NCBI GenBank assembly: GCA_965243265.1
Contig: CBDEUL010000006.1
Location: forward strand, 395,594 to 459,593
Direction of reading: 5' to 3'
Length of the DNA stretch: 64,000 bases
From: Flavicella sp965243265
Lineage (GTDB): Bacteria > Bacteroidota > Bacteroidia > Flavobacteriales > Flavobacteriaceae
The position numbers and the translations under genes are program-made. Below the pieces are notes generated by a model that saw only the letters and a list, made by a program, of their open reading frames with translations, made no database searches and was not told where the DNA came from. The stretch's first letter is position 1. Every line of letters starts with the position of its first letter. This document shows, piece by piece, positions 8,914 through 16,909 of this stretch.

Positions 8914-9478
8914 ATAAATTTTCTTTAAATTTAAACAAGTCTGCTTCACTAAAAAGAGGTTGATTCATATCTTTCTTAGATAATTTCATCTCTTGAATTG
9001 ATACTCCCCAATCAATATTCAATTGAGAATCATCAAAAGCAATACCTCTATCATTCTCAGGGCTATAATAACTATCTACTTTATACGCAAATGTAGCTTC
9101 TTCACTTAAAACAACAAATCCATGAGCAAACCCTCTTGGAACAAACAACTGTCTTTTATTATCTCCTGTTAATTCTACTGCTACATGTTGACCAAAAGTA
9201 GGCGAACCCTTACGTATATCTACAGCAATATCTAAAACTTTACCTGTTATAACTCTCACCAATTTTGTTTGTGAATATGGAGCCAATTGATAGTGTAGAC
9301 CTCTTAAAACCCCATAACCAGATTTTGACTCATTATCTTGACAAAAATTAAGTTGGATACCTAAAAAATCTTCAAGTTTATCTTGACGGAATGTTTCTGC
9401 AAAATATCCTCTATCATCCCCAAAGACTTGAGGTTCGCAAATTACAACATCCGGTATTTCTGTTCGTATAAACTTCAT
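8906..9478 (-). CDS. rmlC: dTDP-4-dehydrorhamnose 3,5-epimerase
   Basis: A 190-residue cupin-fold epimerase for the third step of dTDP-L-rhamnose synthesis. Family motifs are seen in order: PQVFGDDRGYFAETF, GVLRGLHYQ (with the catalytic histidine), DIRKGSPTFGQ, FVPRGFAHGFVVLSE and the catalytic tyrosine in KVDSYYSPENDRGI. It sits 4 bases downstream of rmlA and overlaps rmlD by 8 bases, in the order rmlB-A-C-D that is common in this locus type. Confidence 0.97.
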   Translation of the reverse strand: MKFIRTEIPDVVICEPQVFGDDRGYFAETFRQDKLEDFLGIQLNFCQDNESKSGYGVLRGLHYQLAPYSQTKLVRVITGKVLDIAVDIRKGSPTFGQHVAVELTGDNKRQLFVPRGFAHGFVVLSEEATFAYKVDSYYSPENDRGIAFDDSQLNIDWGVSIQEMKLSKKDMNQPLFSEADLFKFKENLYV

Positions 9479-9482
9479 CTTA

Positions 9483-10355
9483 TTATTTTACTCTATTTAT
9501 TAAATATTGTCCATATCCGTTTTTCTTTAACGGTTCTGCCAATACTAACAATTCTTCTTTTGATATATAACCCATCTCATAAGCAATCTCTTCTATACAA
9601 GCAACTTTAAGCCCTTGCCTATTTTCAATTGCTTGAATATAATTCGATGCCTCTAATAGTGACTCATGAGTTCCAGTATCCAACCAAGCATAACCTCTTC
9701 CCATTAACTCTACCTTAAGTTTACTTTGCTCCAAATAAGCCTGATTTACTGAAGTTATTTCCAACTCTCCTCTATCACTTGGTTTTACCCCTTTTGCTAT
9801 CTCAATTACCGAATTAGGGTAAAAATACAAACCAACCACTGCATAATTACTCTTAGGCTGATCTGGTTTTTCCACAATACTTAAAGCCTTCCCTTCTGCA
9901 TCAAAATCAACCACTCCATAGCGTTCTGGATCTTGAACATAATATCCAAAAACAGTGGCGTTTTGTTCTTCCTCCACATTCTTCAAAGATCTAGCTAATA
10001 ATTTTGTAAATCCGTGACCGTAAAATATATTATCTCCTAGAACTAAACAAACATCATCTGAACCTATAAACTCTTCTCCCAAAATAAACGCTTGAGCCAA
10101 CCCATCTGGTGAAGGTTGCTCTTTATATGATAAAGAAAGTCCTAAATCTGCACCATCTCCTAATAATCGTTTAAAATTAGGTAAGTCATTAGGTGTAGAA
10201 ATAATCAAAATTTCTTGAATCCCTGCCAGCATTAATACTGACAAAGGATAATAAATCATCGGCTTATCATTGATTGGCAATAATTGCTTAGACGTAGCTT
10301 TTGTTAGTGGGTACAACCTTGTTCCTGAACCTCCAGCTAAAACAATTCCTTTCAT
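9483..10355 (-). CDS. rmlA: Glucose-1-phosphate thymidylyltransferase
   Basis: This 290-residue nucleotidyltransferase makes dTDP-glucose from dTTP and glucose-1-phosphate, opening both the dTDP-rhamnose route and, through RmlB, the VioA-like amino-sugar route. The signature GIVLAGGSGTRLYPLT opens the protein, followed by KQLLPINDKPMIYYPL. Further family features are VLGDNIFYGHG, VEKPDQPKSNYAVVGLYFY, GELEITSVNQAYL and GYAWLDTGTHESLLEAS. Five bases separate it from rmlB. Confidence 0.97.
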   Translation of the reverse strand: MKGIVLAGGSGTRLYPLTKATSKQLLPINDKPMIYYPLSVLMLAGIQEILIISTPNDLPNFKRLLGDGADLGLSLSYKEQPSPDGLAQAFILGEEFIGSDDVCLVLGDNIFYGHGFTKLLARSLKNVEEEQNATVFGYYVQDPERYGVVDFDAEGKALSIVEKPDQPKSNYAVVGLYFYPNSVIEIAKGVKPSDRGELEITSVNQAYLEQSKLKVELMGRGYAWLDTGTHESLLEASNYIQAIENRQGLKVACIEEIAYEMGYISKEELLVLAEPLKKNGYGQYLINRVK

Positions 10356-10360
10356 ATAAT

Positions 10361-11410
10361 TTATTTATATTGGTTTTCGTAATAATCCTCATAAGCTCCG
10401 CTTACAATTCTTTGCATCCACTCAGTATTTTCTAAATACCAATCTATTGTTTTAGAAAGCCCCTCTTCAAAAGTTACCGAAGGTTTCCAACCTAATTCTT
10501 TATTTATTTTTGATGCATCAATAGCATAACGTAAATCGTGACCTGGTCTATCCTTTACATAGCTTATCAGTTTTTCACTTTCTCCTTTTTCTCTTCCTAA
10601 CTTCTCATCCATCTGTTGACATAATAATTTGATTAAATCAATATTTTGCCATTCGTTAAACCCACCTATATTGTAAGTCTCTTCATTTACTCCCTTATGA
10701 AAAATCAAATCTATCGCAATAGCATGATCAACCACATACAACCAATCTCTTGTATATTTACCATCTCCATATACAGGTAATGCCTTATTATTTATAATAT
10801 TATTTATAAATAAAGGTATCAGTTTCTCAGGAAACTGATTAGCTCCATAATTGTTAGAACAATTAGAAATTACATAAGGCATTCCATAAGTCTCCCCATA
10901 AGCTCTAACAAAATGATCTGAACTTGCTTTACTTGCTGAATAAGGTGAATTTGGATCATACGAAGTTGTTTCTGTAAACAAACCTGTTTCCCCTAAAGTT
11001 CCATAAACCTCATCTGTACTTACATGGTAAAACAACTTATCCTCCCATTTATCTTGCCATAAGTTTTTAAACGAATTTAATAAAACCATTGTTCCTAAAA
11101 TATTCGTTTTTGCAAACGCCAATGGATCAGTAATAGATCTATCTACATGTGACTCAGCCGCCAAATGTATTACAGAATCAAATTGATGTTTTTGAAATAA
11201 ATTCTCAATAAACTCTTCATCTGTTATGTCTCCTTTTACAAAAGTATAGTTAGAAGCACTTTCAATATCTGTTAAATTTTCTAAATTTCCTGCATAGGTC
11301 AACGCATCTAGATTATAAATTTGATACTCTGGATACTTATTCACCAATCTTCTTACAACATGTGAACCTATAAAACCTGCTCCTCCTGTAATTAATATTT
11401 TTTTTGACAT
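10361..11410 (-). CDS. rmlB: dTDP-glucose 4,6-dehydratase
   Basis: A 349-residue extended SDR enzyme that converts dTDP-glucose to dTDP-4-keto-6-deoxyglucose. It shows the NAD-binding GGAGFIGSHVVR, the LDALTYAGNLENL segment typical of RmlB, HLAAESHVDRSI, STDEVYGTLG and the catalytic YSASKASSDHFVRAY, then NCSNNYGANQFPEKLIP. Length is normal. It lies 21 bases downstream of the tviB-like gene and 5 bases before rmlA. Its product is the branch point to rhamnose (RmlC/D) and to the 4-amino sugar (aminotransferase at 313-1395). Confidence 0.97.
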   Translation of the reverse strand: MSKKILITGGAGFIGSHVVRRLVNKYPEYQIYNLDALTYAGNLENLTDIESASNYTFVKGDITDEEFIENLFQKHQFDSVIHLAAESHVDRSITDPLAFAKTNILGTMVLLNSFKNLWQDKWEDKLFYHVSTDEVYGTLGETGLFTETTSYDPNSPYSASKASSDHFVRAYGETYGMPYVISNCSNNYGANQFPEKLIPLFINNIINNKALPVYGDGKYTRDWLYVVDHAIAIDLIFHKGVNEETYNIGGFNEWQNIDLIKLLCQQMDEKLGREKGESEKLISYVKDRPGHDLRYAIDASKINKELGWKPSVTFEEGLSKTIDWYLENTEWMQRIVSGAYEDYYENQYK

Positions 11411-11431
11411 AAAATTTTGTTTTATATATTT

Positions 11432-12715
11432 TTATAAAGATGCGTCTTTTAACTCTTCTGACAATACATTTTTAACATCATAAACTACACTCACATTATT
11501 TTTGATTCTTGTATAATCTAAATCTTTAAACTCGTCATGTGCTACAGCTAAAACAACAGCATCATACTTCCCTTCTGGAATTTCTTTATATGAATCTACT
11601 CCATACTCCTTTTTTACTTCTAATGGATTAGCCCAAGGATCACATATAGTAATATTAGTTTTATATTTCTTTAAAGCAGTAATTACATCAATTACTTTAG
11701 TATTTCTTACATCTGGACAGTTTTCTTTAAAAGTAACTCCTAAAACTAAAATATTTGAATTATAAACATTAATCTCTTTTTGAATCATCAACTTTACAAT
11801 CTCAGATGCTACATAATCTCCCATACCATCATTCATTCTCCTTCCTGCTAAAATAATTTCAGGATTATAACCGTATTCCTGAGCTTTTTGAGCTAAATAA
11901 TATGGATCAACACCTATACAGTGTCCCCCTACTAAACCTGGCTTGAAAGGTAAAAAATTCCACTTTGTCCCAGCTGCTTCTAAAACATCGTGCGTATTAA
12001 TACCCATTAAATTAAAAATCTTTGCCAACTCATTCACAAAAGCAATATTAATATCTCTTTGAGAGTTTTCTATAACTTTGGCTGCTTCTGCTACCTTTAT
12101 AGTCGGTGCTAAATGAGTACCTGCTATAATTACAGACTTATATAAATCATCAACTTTTTTCCCTATTTCTGGTGTAGATCCTGAAGTAACCTTGAGTATC
12201 TTTTCTACTGTATGTTCTTTATCTCCTGGGTTAATTCTCTCTGGAGAATATCCTGCATAAAAATCAGAATTAAATTTCAATCCAGATACTTTTTCTAATA
12301 CAGGTATACATTCTTCTTCTGTAGCTCCTGGGTAAACTGTAGACTCATAAACAACAACATCTCCCTTTTTAAGCACAGCTCCTACCGTTTCACTTGCTTT
12401 AACTAAAGGAGTTAACACAGGCCTGTTATTTTTATCTACGGGAGTAGGAACTGTAACAATATAATAATTACATTCCTCTAAATCCTCTAATTTATCCGAA
12501 CAATACAAACCATTAGCACTTGTATTTTCTTTTTTCAAAACTGATTGTAACGTCTCATCATCTACTTCCAACGTACTATCTGATCCTTGCATCAAAGCAG
12601 CAACTCTTTTCGAATTTACATCAAAACCAACCACACTATACTTTGTTCCAAACAGCCTTGCCAATGGCAATCCTACATAACCTAAACCAATTACTCCTAC
12701 CTTAGTTTTACTCAA
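11432..12715 (-). CDS. tviB: UDP-N-acetylhexosamine 6-dehydrogenase, WbpO/TviB type
   Basis: A 427-residue UDP-sugar dehydrogenase distinct from the Ugd and WecC homologues in the same locus. GLGYVGLPLARLFGTKYSV then GFDVNSKRV matches the WbpO/TviB/VipA subfamily that oxidises UDP-GalNAc (or UDP-GlcNAc) to the uronate. Other motifs are ESTVYPGATEE, GYSPERINPGD, the catalytic cysteine in GLVGGHCIGVDPYYLA and GVTFKENCPDVRNTK. With the WbpP-like 4-epimerase two genes upstream it would make UDP-GalNAcA. It follows the WbpB-like gene by 10 bases. Substrate preference is inferred from subfamily and context. Confidence 0.85.
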   Translation of the reverse strand: MSKTKVGVIGLGYVGLPLARLFGTKYSVVGFDVNSKRVAALMQGSDSTLEVDDETLQSVLKKENTSANGLYCSDKLEDLEECNYYIVTVPTPVDKNNRPVLTPLVKASETVGAVLKKGDVVVYESTVYPGATEEECIPVLEKVSGLKFNSDFYAGYSPERINPGDKEHTVEKILKVTSGSTPEIGKKVDDLYKSVIIAGTHLAPTIKVAEAAKVIENSQRDINIAFVNELAKIFNLMGINTHDVLEAAGTKWNFLPFKPGLVGGHCIGVDPYYLAQKAQEYGYNPEIILAGRRMNDGMGDYVASEIVKLMIQKEINVYNSNILVLGVTFKENCPDVRNTKVIDVITALKKYKTNITICDPWANPLEVKKEYGVDSYKEIPEGKYDAVVLAVAHDEFKDLDYTRIKNNVSVVYDVKNVLSEELKDASL

Positions 12716-12725
12716 AATCTTTATT

Positions 12726-13706
12726 TTATTTTTTTCCTCCTAAAAACGGATGAACCGATTCAGGAAGTTTCACTAAAGGATGAAACTTCCCTTCCTCTTT
12801 ATTACTAATTTGCGTATTTCTAATCTTATGAACAATCTCTATAGACTTCCTTGCGTCCTCTAAACCATACCCATTCCCCTTAACAATCTCCTGATAGCTT
12901 TTAGTATGTAATTCTGTAAACCCTCCACTAAACTCTACTTCTTCTCCATCAACGGTAATAGACCTATATGTTCGTTGTCCTTTTTCTTTTATATCTTCTG
13001 GTAAAACATCATAATCAATCGACAAAAACCATTTTACCCTAGCTTGTTCAAACTCTAAATACCCTGCAGCTCTATCATGCGTATGTAAATGAACTTTATT
13101 TTCTTTTACATCTCCAAAAATCCAAGCCAACATATCATAAAAATGAACTCCTATATTCGATGCTATTCCTCCCGATTTTGAAACATCTCCTTTCCATGAA
13201 GTATAATACCAATGTCCTCTTGAGGTTAAATATGTTAAATCAACATCATATACCTTATCTTTAGGTCCTTGTGCTATTTTTTCTTTTAAAGCGATTATAC
13301 TTGGATGTAATCGTAACTGAAGAATTGTATACACCTTATTTCCCGTTTCTTTTTCAATATCTAAAAGAGCATCCAAATTCCACGGATTCAAAACCAAAGG
13401 TTTTTCACAAATAGCATTTGCCCCACTACGCAACGCCATACGAATATGAGCATCATGCAAGTAATTAGGTGTGCAAATACTTACATAATCTAACTTTATT
13501 TTTTTTTCACGTTTTAATTTTTCTACATGACGATCAAAACGCTCAAACTCCACAAAAAAATCTGCATTTGGAAAATAGCTATCCATAACCCCTACACTAT
13601 CAAATCGATCTAAAGCAGCTATCAAATCACCTCCGATATCTTTAATCGCTTTTAAATGCCTAGGTGCTATATAACCTGCCGCTCCTATTAATGCAAAATT
13701 CTTCAT
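12726..13706 (-). CDS. wbpB: UDP-N-acetyl-glucosaminuronate 3-dehydrogenase, WbpB/WlbA type
   Basis: A 326-residue Gfo/Idh/MocA-family oxidoreductase. The opening FALIGAAGYIAPRHLKAIKD and the phrase YVSICTPNYLHDAHIRMALR are characteristic of WlbA/WbpB, which oxidise C3 of UDP-GlcNAcA on the way to 2,3-diacetamido-uronic acids. The family EKP motif is present as CEKPLVLNPWNLD, followed by LQLRLHPSI and GIASNIGVHFYDMLAWIFG. In that pathway the product is used by a WbpE/WlbC aminotransferase; the homologue in this window lies about 32 kb away (45522-46649). An acetyltransferase (WbpD) was not found here. The gene sits 4 bases after the WbpP-like gene. Confidence 0.88.
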   Translation of the reverse strand: MKNFALIGAAGYIAPRHLKAIKDIGGDLIAALDRFDSVGVMDSYFPNADFFVEFERFDRHVEKLKREKKIKLDYVSICTPNYLHDAHIRMALRSGANAICEKPLVLNPWNLDALLDIEKETGNKVYTILQLRLHPSIIALKEKIAQGPKDKVYDVDLTYLTSRGHWYYTSWKGDVSKSGGIASNIGVHFYDMLAWIFGDVKENKVHLHTHDRAAGYLEFEQARVKWFLSIDYDVLPEDIKEKGQRTYRSITVDGEEVEFSGGFTELHTKSYQEIVKGNGYGLEDARKSIEIVHKIRNTQISNKEEGKFHPLVKLPESVHPFLGGKK

Positions 13707-13710
13707 TATT

Positions 13711-14709
13711 TTATCTCAAATACTCCCAATACCAAGCAACAGCCTCTTTCAATCCTTCCTGAAGAGAAAACTCTGGTTTGTAATTTAACAATCTTTTTGC
13801 CTTATCAATACTTGCCAAAGAATGAGGTATATCTCCTACTCTATTAGGACCGTGTTTAACTTCTACATCTTTTATTTTTGAATCGTAGTTTGATAAATTT
13901 TCTTTTAATGAATTCACCAAATCATTCAATGTAGCTCGTTCTCCAAAAGCCGTATTATATACTTCATTAACAGCTTCTTTATTATCTGTAGTCAATGCCA
14001 ATAAATTCATTTGAATTACATTGTCAATATATGTAAAATCTCTTGAATATTCACCATCGCCATTAATTACAGGCGACTCATGGTTTAAAAATTGCCCTAC
14101 AAATTTTGGAATTACAGCTGCATAAGCTCCATTAGGATCTTGCCTTCTTCCAAAAACATTAAAGTAACGCAAACCTATTGTTTCAAAACCATAGGTTCTA
14201 AAAAAAGTATCTGCATACAATTCATTTACATATTTAGTAATTGCATAAGGAGACAATGGTTTCCCTATTACTTCTTCTACTTTTGGCAAGGATTTTGAAT
14301 CTCCATAGGTAGATGAACTTGCAGCATATACAAAACGCTTAACTCCTGCGTCTCTAGAAGCAACTAGCATATTCAAAAAACCTCCTATATTTACATCATT
14401 CGTTGTCACTGGATCTTGAATAGATCTTGGAACAGATCCTAAAGCAGCTTCATGCAACACATAATCTGCATTTGCTACTGCCTTGTTACAATCTTCTATA
14501 TTTCGGATATCTCCCTCAATTAAAGTAAATGCTTTATTCTCTAAAAAAGAGGCTATATTTTCTCTTTTACCTGTTGCAAAATTATCTAAACAAACAACCT
14601 CATTACCCTTCTCTAACAGCACATAGATTAAATTTGAACCTATAAAACCAGCACCTCCTGTTACAACAATTCTTTTATTCGATAGTTCTATCTCTGAAAA
14701 GCCTCCCAT
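13711..14709 (-). CDS. wbpP: UDP-N-acetylglucosamine 4-epimerase, WbpP/TviC type
   Basis: An extended SDR epimerase of 332 residues from the ATG at 14709. It strongly resembles WbpP: GGAGFIGSNLIYVLL, VLHEAALGSVPRSIQDP, ASSSTYGDSKSLPKVEE, the catalytic SPYAITKYVNELY and GLRYFNVFGRRQDPNGAY. It would supply UDP-GalNAc to the TviB/WbpO-like dehydrogenase. The frame is open to a TTG at 14745, but the exact TAnnTTTG promoter element at 14743-14750 overlaps that codon, so the start of transcription would fall downstream of it and the ATG at 14709 is preferred. It is the first gene of the polysaccharide operon. Confidence 0.9.
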   Translation of the reverse strand: MGGFSEIELSNKRIVVTGGAGFIGSNLIYVLLEKGNEVVCLDNFATGKRENIASFLENKAFTLIEGDIRNIEDCNKAVANADYVLHEAALGSVPRSIQDPVTTNDVNIGGFLNMLVASRDAGVKRFVYAASSSTYGDSKSLPKVEEVIGKPLSPYAITKYVNELYADTFFRTYGFETIGLRYFNVFGRRQDPNGAYAAVIPKFVGQFLNHESPVINGDGEYSRDFTYIDNVIQMNLLALTTDNKEAVNEVYNTAFGERATLNDLVNSLKENLSNYDSKIKDVEVKHGPNRVGDIPHSLASIDKAKRLLNYKPEFSLQEGLKEAVAWYWEYLR

Positions 14710-14742
14710 AATTCTATAAAACTTACTTTTATTAAACAGGTG

Positions 14743-14750
14743 CAAAAATA
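14743..14750 (-). promoter_or_regulatory. TAnnTTTG -7 element heading the polysaccharide operon
   Basis: On the minus strand these bases read TATTTTTG, an exact match to the Bacteroidetes -7 consensus. It is 34 bases upstream of the preferred wbpP ATG (14709) and overlaps the alternative TTG start, which decides the start. Close spacing of all genes from here to 8053 suggests one transcript. Confidence 0.55.
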
Positions 14751-14840
14751 CATTATTCCTTTTTTATATAGTAATAAATAGAAACAATATTCCTTTCACA
14801 CCTTTAAAGCGAGAAGAACATTTAAACAAAAAGCATAAAA

Positions 14841-14867
14841 AAAACCTTCACAAGTTGTGAAGGTTTT
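14841..14867 (-). terminator. Hairpin terminator downstream of tRNA
   Basis: A perfect 13-base inverted repeat (AAAACCTTCACAA, one unpaired G, TTGTGAAGGTTTT) lies 4 bases beyond the 3' end of the tRNA. On the minus strand it is followed by a run of T (complement of the A run just left of 14841), the layout of an intrinsic terminator for the tRNA transcript. It could also act on the opposite strand. Confidence 0.75.
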
Positions 14868-14871
14868 ATAG

Positions 14872-14944
<73 letters not shown>

Positions 14945-15139
14945 ATTTCGTGCTGCAAAGATACAACCTTTAAAAAGTTTAATCCAAATTTTTTTACACT
15001 TTTTTTACTTTTATTTTACATCTCTTTAAGAAGCTACTTATAATCAATACATTCCCTATTTAAAATAAAAACCTATTAAAGTCATAACATTTGTTTTCCC
15101 TTTTTTAAAATTTAAATTTCTCACTCAATTAAAAGAAAG

Positions 15140-15147
15140 TATCTTTG
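15140..15147 (+). promoter_or_regulatory. TAnnTTTG -7 promoter element for era
   Basis: TATCTTTG matches the Bacteroidetes -7 consensus exactly and ends 18 bases before the era ATG at 15166. The remainder of the 14945-15165 gap is A+T-rich with no other recognised feature. Confidence 0.55.
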
Positions 15148-15165
15148 TAACCTAATTCATATCAA

Positions 15166-16047
15166 ATGACACATAAAGCTGGTTTTGTAAATATTATAGG
15201 GAACCCAAACGTTGGAAAATCTACATTAATGAACGCTCTTGTAGGAGAACGTTTATCTATCATCACATCAAAAGCACAAACTACAAGACACCGAATTCTA
15301 GGTCTTGTAAATGGTGATGATTTTCAAATTGTATTCTCTGACACTCCTGGAATTATTAAACCTGCTTACGATTTACAAGAATCTATGATGAATTTTGTAA
15401 AATCAGCTTTTGATGATGCTGATGTACTTATTTATATGGTAGAAATTGGAGAAAAAGAATTGAAAGACGAAAGCTTCTTCAATAAGATTAAAAATGCTGA
15501 AATACCTGTTCTGCTTCTTATCAATAAAATTGACAAATCTTCACAAGAAGAAGTAGAGGAAAAATTAGCTTATTGGCAAGAAAAAGTTCCCAATGCAAAT
15601 GTGTATTTAATTTCTGCTACAGAAAATTTTGGAGTTCCTGAAGTGCTAAATAAAATTATTGAAATTTTACCTGAATCACCTGCGTTTTACCCCAAAGACC
15701 AGCTAACAGACAAACCCGAACGTTTTTTTGTTAACGAGTGTATTCGTGAAAAAATCCTAATGCACTACAAAAAAGAAATTCCTTATTCAGTAGAAATTGA
15801 AACTGAAGAGTTTTTTGAAGATGAAACCATTATAAAAATAAGAGCTATTATTATGGTAGAGCGCGAAACTCAAAAAGGGATTATTATTGGTCACAAAGGA
15901 GCTGCCTTAAAACGTGTAGGAATGGAAGCCAGAAAAGACTTAGAAAAATTCTTTGACAAAAAAATATTCTTAGACCTTTATGTCAAAGTAAATAAAAACT
16001 GGAGAAACGATTCTAAGCAATTAAAACGATTTGGTTACAACGAATAA
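15166..16047 (+). CDS. era: GTPase Era
   Basis: A 293-residue ribosome-assembly GTPase that binds the 3' end of 16S rRNA. G1 is GNPNVGKS at residues 12-19, the switch region has TTRHRILGLV, G3 is DTPGI and G4 is NKID. The C-terminal KH RNA-binding domain has IIGHKGAALKRVG followed by FFDKKIFLDLYVKV. Length and domain order are normal. It starts a plus-strand block with its own TAnnTTTG element 18 bases upstream. Confidence 0.98.
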   Translation: MTHKAGFVNIIGNPNVGKSTLMNALVGERLSIITSKAQTTRHRILGLVNGDDFQIVFSDTPGIIKPAYDLQESMMNFVKSAFDDADVLIYMVEIGEKELKDESFFNKIKNAEIPVLLLINKIDKSSQEEVEEKLAYWQEKVPNANVYLISATENFGVPEVLNKIIEILPESPAFYPKDQLTDKPERFFVNECIREKILMHYKKEIPYSVEIETEEFFEDETIIKIRAIIMVERETQKGIIIGHKGAALKRVGMEARKDLEKFFDKKIFLDLYVKVNKNWRNDSKQLKRFGYNE

Positions 16048-16069
16048 TCCATTTCAAAGACCTTGTCTT

Positions 16070-16099
16070 TCTATAAAGTTAAATAGATAACTTTATAGA
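16070..16099. terminator. Inverted repeat between era and convergent gene
   Basis: A perfect 12-base inverted repeat (TCTATAAAGTTA, 6-base loop, TAACTTTATAGA) begins 23 bases after the era stop and lies between era and a convergent gene. It has no strong T tract, so termination is inferred from position. Confidence 0.45.
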
Positions 16100-16142
16100 A
16101 CAATCAATACTTATAAACAACTCCTAAAAACTTGGACTAAGT

Positions 16143-16646
16143 TTAACTTTCCAATACTTTCAATAAATAAGAATGTAAATCTAACATTTGTTGCTTTCCT
16201 GTACTTTTCCCTAACCTGCCTAAAAAATAAAGTATCCCCCAAAGTATTGGCAAACCAATTAACATAACTATTGAAAAAGTAGTACTCTCTTTTACCGTCC
16301 ATTTTACATAAAACAATATCAAAAAACTTACAAAAGCTATTACCGCTGCAAAGTGTATAAACATAAAAAGCGTCCATACCTGAGGTTTTGGACCAAAAAG
16401 ACCTTTTACAACAGAACTCGTCTCGGATACCTTTTCTACTTCTACATGTAATTGTGGTGACCAAAAATGATTGTCTTCTTCCAAGATATCAAAAACAATA
16501 TGCCCATCTACAATTTTAGTTTTAAAATTACAGTCCTCCTTACGAAATGCTTTTCTAAATCGTTCTAACAATTTTTCTTGAGATTCCTCAAGCTCAATTC
16601 TAAAACGAGGCCTTAAAAATACTTCGCTATTTTTTTCTTCTTGCAT
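16143..16646 (-). CDS. Small membrane protein of unknown function
   Basis: A 167-residue protein from the ATG at 16646, which has an AGGA just upstream; a longer frame would need a TTG start. The first 90 residues are soluble and charged (starting MQEEKNSEVFLRPRFRIELE), with FRKEDCNFKTKIVDGHIVFDI. Two hydrophobic segments follow, about residues 90-115 (TLFMFIHFAAVIAFVSFLIL) and 125-145, then a short basic tail. A near match to the -7 element (TATCTTTC) lies 14-25 bases upstream. It is convergent with era and divergent from the lipoprotein gene. I do not recognise a characterised function. Homologues in flavobacteria near era are sometimes labelled GTP-binding protein, but no GTP-binding motif is present here. 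Confidence 0.7.
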   Translation of the reverse strand: MQEEKNSEVFLRPRFRIELEESQEKLLERFRKAFRKEDCNFKTKIVDGHIVFDILEEDNHFWSPQLHVEVEKVSETSSVVKGLFGPKPQVWTLFMFIHFAAVIAFVSFLILFYVKWTVKESTTFSIVMLIGLPILWGILYFLGRLGKSTGKQQMLDLHSYLLKVLES

Positions 16647-16833
16647 ATCCTGTTGTTTGGTTTTGAAAGATAACAAATTTTAAAATACACAATTTCGTAA
16701 TACAGTTTTCTTACTCTCACTCAACATTTCACAAAAAACAACTCTCCTATTCGCTAAAAATCCATTTACGTTTTATCAACATACTAAAACTTCCTATAAC
16801 ACTTCCTTTACACAAAAACACAATACTCTAAAG

Positions 16834-16883
16834 TTAACTTCTCTTTAACCTAACAATTACCTAACCAACCTCTTCTAAATTCG
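16834..16883 (+). promoter_or_regulatory. Pho-box-like triple repeat plus -7-like element
   Basis: Three 7-base repeats start exactly 11 bases apart: TTAACTT (16834), TTAACCT (16845) and ATTACCT (16856). Ten bases after the third array unit is TAAATTCG (16876-16883), a 7-of-8 match to the -7 element TAnnTTTG, and the lipoprotein ATG follows at 16910. Direct repeats with 11-base phasing placed over the -35 region are the architecture of PhoB/PhoP sites. Identity of the regulator is inference. Confidence 0.4.
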
Positions 16884-16909
16884 TCCCAAACAAAAAAACA
16901 AATACTAAA

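Noticed and set aside
14710..14745. Longer N-terminus for the WbpP-like protein from a TTG at 14745
   Set aside because: An exact TAnnTTTG promoter element overlaps this codon, and the conserved Rossmann motif is well placed from the ATG at 14709.
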